Part shown: piece by piece, positions 27,601 to 28,699 of the stretch
Position numbering within the stretch: position 1 is the first letter of the stretch
Layout: every line of letters begins with the position of its first letter
Source: DALYLB01 sp046154695
GTDB lineage: Bacteria > Acidobacteriota > Blastocatellia > RBC074
Direction of reading: 5' to 3'
Length of the DNA: 28,699 nucleotides
NCBI GenBank assembly: GCA_046154695.1
Contig: JBJXFI010000224.1
Coordinates: forward strand, 1 to 28,699
The notes under the pieces: model-generated
Database searches by the model: none
What the model saw: the letters and a program-made list of their open reading frames with translations, nothing else
What the model was told of the DNA's origin: nothing
Position numbers and translations under genes: made by a program

Positions 27601-28650
27601 GGCACTTCGTCCTCGCTCACATTCAACATCACGCCGCCCAATCCGGTCCCGTCGCTCTCGGGGCTGGCGCCCACATCGGCCTCTGTCGGCAGCCCGGCGT
27701 TCACGCTGACGCTGAACGGCTCGGGCTTCATTCAGGGATCGGTGGTCAACTGGAACGGCAGCCCGCGCCAGACGACCTTCTTCAGCGCGACGCAGATCTT
27801 CGCGCAGATCACCGCGGCCGATCTCGCCAATGCGACTTCGGCATCGATCACGGTCACCAATCCCGCGCCGGGCGGCGGAACGTCAAACGCGCTCTCGTTC
27901 GGCGTCACCTTTACGCCCAATCCGGCGCCGTCGATCTCCGCCATCTCGCCGAATTCGGCGGTCGCGGGCGATGACGCCTTCACCCTGACCGTGACCGGGG
28001 CCGATTTCGTCGCCGGATCCGTTGTGCGTTGGAATGGCGAGGCGCGTCCGACGATCTTCGTCAGCCCGACGCGACTGACCGCGCAGATCACCGAGGCGGA
28101 TGTCGCCAATGCGGGTTTGGCGGCCATCTCGGTCTTCAACCCGGCGCCGGGCGGCGGCACGTCGGGCGAACTCGCCTTCATCATCAACGCGCTCGACTGT
28201 CAGGTGATCTGCATGCAATCACCGCAATACTATTCGCTGCAGAACGCCAATCGGCTGCCGAAGGGGTTCATCTTCATCGGCGGCGTGAACTTCAACAACC
28301 CGGTCTCGGTCCAGACCAACGTGGATGATGTCCGCCGCGCGCTGCAGGGCGGCTCCTCCGCGATGCAGGATCTCAACCAGGCCTACGTCGCGCTGCAGCT
28401 CAGCGTCACCGCCGCCTCCGGGGCCTTCCCCTCCGCGGGAATCATGGCGAGCTCCATGCGATGCTATGGGCTGCGCTTCGCGCCGCTCACCCTGAGCAAC
28501 GGATTCGCCCTGACGCGCAACACCACGCTCAGCGACCTGCTGGTGCAGACGCGCCAGGCGGTCCTCGAGAATCGCATCGACGACATGGTGAAGATCACGT
28601 CCGTGATGGCCGCGCTCAACGGGAACGACCCGCAGAATCGCTGCCGGTAA
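21631..28650 (+). CDS. Giant secreted protein: PPC, cohesin, dockerin-like and sixteen IPT/TIG domains
   Basis: From ATG 21631 the product has 2339 residues. A signal peptide (about 1-37) with hydrophobic core ALMIFLGGSTLFLPSAAA comes first. Then come PPC domain 1 (about 62-196), TIG 1 (200-290), PPC 2 (297-428), cohesin-like 1 (430-568), a dockerin-like pair with GDGVVTIADW and GDGRLTIADW (572-642), cohesin-like 2 (675-810), fifteen TIG domains (815-2186) and a unique C-terminal domain (2187-2339) with C2190, C2194, C2278 and C2338. It is likely exported by Sec and used in adhesion or carbohydrate binding; function is inferred. AGGGAGGAG at 21611-21619 supports this ATG over an in-frame TTG at 21484. 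Confidence 0.9.
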   Translation: MKYEIEKPSHTLVKYASAVALMIFLGGSTLFLPSAAAIVPGKNVFRAALSRFAKVFQSNEAEQEPNESIDQANHMAIPGLKTGAAKYGDAAVYEYQYVNGPKDKIEDFFKFVIPTNTTRRLDISLTFNNPAADLDLLLFKQVENQLQAVAVSNGSGTTERITPIITLTEGTYFLGVSAFDDPGNTSPANYVLSVTPDVQPPPPAITGLIPQAVTAGGGPFSITVSGNNFLPGQSVVRWNGENRSTTFINSSQLVAFLTAADIANAGSGNVTVFNPPSLGGSSAATGFMIAPAGTPEPEVEPNETSLQANLLLASGKRSGNVGVGDPAAITIQLYNNLSDPIEDMYAVNLPQSARLDVLLNGANSGSHLALYLLRELGPNDYSVIGNSRMNGPMQRVTTSQMLAAGRYLVGVSAVMGSSSYTIQSNIPGNRLLQVNTNSAAPNSTVTVPVSFFAEGNENTVNFSLKYNPAILSNPQVTAGADLPGAALNVNTSRTAEGRIGIQAALPAGQRLTAGAREIVQIAFSIAANPGVGSTKIEFTDAPVIPGIIDVNGNALIGAYSDGVVIVVPGVEADVSPRPLGSGDGVVTIADWTQVGRFVSGIDTPADGSEFQRADCAPKPSLGDGRLTIADWVMAGRYAAGLESIAAAGGPAAAIPPSFAFEKSMAENEPDQQGRNVRVVPAIFNRGQANDAFVELNAQGNENAVGFSINFDTTQMTFTGASLGANAAGSILNINTNQIAQGRVGIGLALPSGQIFPAGVRQILKLSFTVPQSSPVNMTTLSFGDQPIAREIVDTNAASLAATYTAGEITLMPQATSTPTISGLSPASVIVKGPSFTLTVTGADFINGAFVRVNGVARVTEYVSATQLRATILAQDINETGAVAITVQNPAPSGGVSNALSLPVVNPAPVIGGINPQSAAVGSVAFTLTVTGSNFVPGAMVQWNGVNRITTFLNVSQLSAQIPASDLQTAGTASIRVVNPEPGGGPSNTVDFPVQSPNQIPRITSISPTSVQAGGPGFTLTVNGTGFASTSVVRFNGNAVTTTFVSATQLTVAVSAADIANAGTASVTVFTPMPGGGTSNAALLSISVPPNPVPAITGVAPASITAGGQNFSLLVTGSNFVPASIVRFNGQDRQTTFISSTELRGQITAADIINGGTGTITVFNPPPAGGTSNSLPLTINFAAPMITQLSPTSSVAGGPAFQLTVLGTNFAPGSVVRWNNQDRVTQFISVTEIVAQITAADIANVGAASVAVFSPPPGGGTSNTVSYMINQAARPLPRITSISPKEGAINGPAFTLTVNGTSFASDSVVRWNGQARPTTFIGSTQVTAQIPASDLVALGNVTVTVFTPPAGGGESNPATFTVNQAPNPVPQVTTINPASVSAGGPGFTLTVNGSGFVPASVVLVNGANRGTTFLSATQLTAQLLASDILESGPVSIRVISPAPGGGASNEAVLTVINSLPVITSINPNIVAEGSAAFTLTVTGTGFVPGAQIVINNGPRITTFLNGMTLTTEIPVSDTVTAATLSVQVVNPPPGGGLSNIAQLEVRRRNPLPRLTSISPDTVNAGGNGFTLVVNGTGFVRGSVVRANGQELATDFVSETALAAQVTAADIASGGVLLISVFNSAPGGGGSGVLPLNVRNPVPGITSISPDNGVAGSIGFTLIVNGSGFVPASIVRFNNQDVPATFITGSQLSAQVPASAISAGGQVPVVVINPTPGGGVSNIATFAIANPASVITSINPSQVIAGGPAFTLTINGAGFVNGSVVRVNNQDRSTSFISSSQLAVQIQASDIATTGPITIVVATPAPGGGLSNTVALGVVNPLPVIASIDPASVNLGSIAFPLTVNGSGFVPGAIVNWNGSPRQTTFVDGTRLVAQITAADVAAAGTAIVTVANPAPGGGVSIAAVFTINSPQPNPVPTVLTMSPSSIAGGSAAFTLTVTGASFVPGAVVNWNGAPRSTTFVNSTQLQAQITAGDVFTAGLAAVTVTNPAPGGGTSSSLTFNITPPNPVPSLSGLAPTSASVGSPAFTLTLNGSGFIQGSVVNWNGSPRQTTFFSATQIFAQITAADLANATSASITVTNPAPGGGTSNALSFGVTFTPNPAPSISAISPNSAVAGDDAFTLTVTGADFVAGSVVRWNGEARPTIFVSPTRLTAQITEADVANAGLAAISVFNPAPGGGTSGELAFIINALDCQVICMQSPQYYSLQNANRLPKGFIFIGGVNFNNPVSVQTNVDDVRRALQGGSSAMQDLNQAYVALQLSVTAASGAFPSAGIMASSMRCYGLRFAPLTLSNGFALTRNTTLSDLLVQTRQAVLENRIDDMVKITSVMAALNGNDPQNRCR
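24073..28188 (+). repeat. Array of fifteen IPT/TIG domains in the giant protein
   Basis: Units of about 91 residues (273 bases) run head to tail. Each shows a proline-rich linker (often NPVP), I(T/S)SISP, GGPAFTLTVNG, GFVPGSVV, a WNG or NNQ turn, TTFxSxTQLxAQI, and a closing NPAPGGGxSN. Each is predicted to be an immunoglobulin-like beta sandwich. The repeats have diverged in DNA sequence, so the array is old. Units 13 and 15 share NWNGSPRQTTF, pointing to a more recent copying event there. Confidence 0.9.
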
Positions 28651-28678
28651 CGACCTTCCGGAGGAGTCAACCACGGGA

Positions 28679-28699
28679 GGGGGGGGGGGGGGGGGGGGG
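28679..28699 (+). other. Terminal run of 21 guanines, probable artefact
   Basis: The window ends in an unbroken run of 21 G after CCACGGGA. Homopolymer G at a contig edge is typical of two-colour sequencing chemistry when signal is lost. The preceding bases 28651-28678 look like normal intergenic sequence after the giant gene. Confidence 0.8.

Noticed and set aside
28679..28699. A G-quadruplex at the window end
   Set aside because: An unbroken G run at a contig edge is far better explained as a sequencing artefact.

Overview
The window is one strand of a GC-rich bacterial chromosome: every supported gene reads left to right. It opens in the last codons of tuf and runs through the whole S10, spc and alpha ribosomal clusters in canonical order: rpsJ, rplC, rplD, rplW, rplB, rpsS, rplV, rpsC, rplP, rpmC, rpsQ, rplN, rplX, rplE, rpsN (zinc form), rpsH, rplF, rplR, rpsE, rpmD, rplO, secY, adk, map, infA, rpmJ, rpsM, rpsK, rpsD, rpoA, rplQ. 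A very strong intrinsic terminator (17347-17396) closes the cluster. It is followed by accB-accC (two subunits of acetyl-CoA carboxylase), a CAT-type amino acid permease, a 330-base untranslated stretch, and a 2339-residue secreted protein built from PPC, cohesin, dockerin and sixteen IPT/TIG domains. A 21-base G run at the very end looks like a sequencing or assembly artefact at a contig edge.

The organism is best guessed as an Acidobacteriota-like bacterium, perhaps Blastocatellia. The guess rests on the giant TIG/PPC/cohesin/dockerin protein, the intergenic repeat style, and the lineage-like insertions in L17, L23 and S17. This is an inference; a phylogeny of rpoA, rplB and secY would settle it.

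The most unusual feature is in the gaps between housekeeping genes. Nine junctions (tuf-rpsJ, rpsJ-rplC, rplW-rplB, rplB-rpsS, rpsC-rplP, rpsH-rplF, rpsM-rpsK, accB-accC, accC-permease) carry tandem repeats with a period of exactly seven bases. Most also have an inverted left arm, so they form hairpins. At least four unrelated heptamers are used (GACAACC, TATCAAC, TGAATGA/TTCATCA and CCGCATT types). All share one design: the element begins at or just after the upstream stop codon and its G-poor right arm ends close to the next start codon. At five genes (rpsS, rplP, rplF, rpsK, accC) the repeat sits where a Shine-Dalgarno sequence should be, and none is visible at the conserved start. At rplF it may encode an N-terminal extension.

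Other regulatory signals are a near-consensus sigma-70 promoter with an overlapping palindrome before infA, a 98-base nested inverted repeat between rpsD and rpoA, a possible 13-codon leader peptide whose stop overlaps the accB start, and a structured untranslated region before the TIG protein with two mutually exclusive hairpins.
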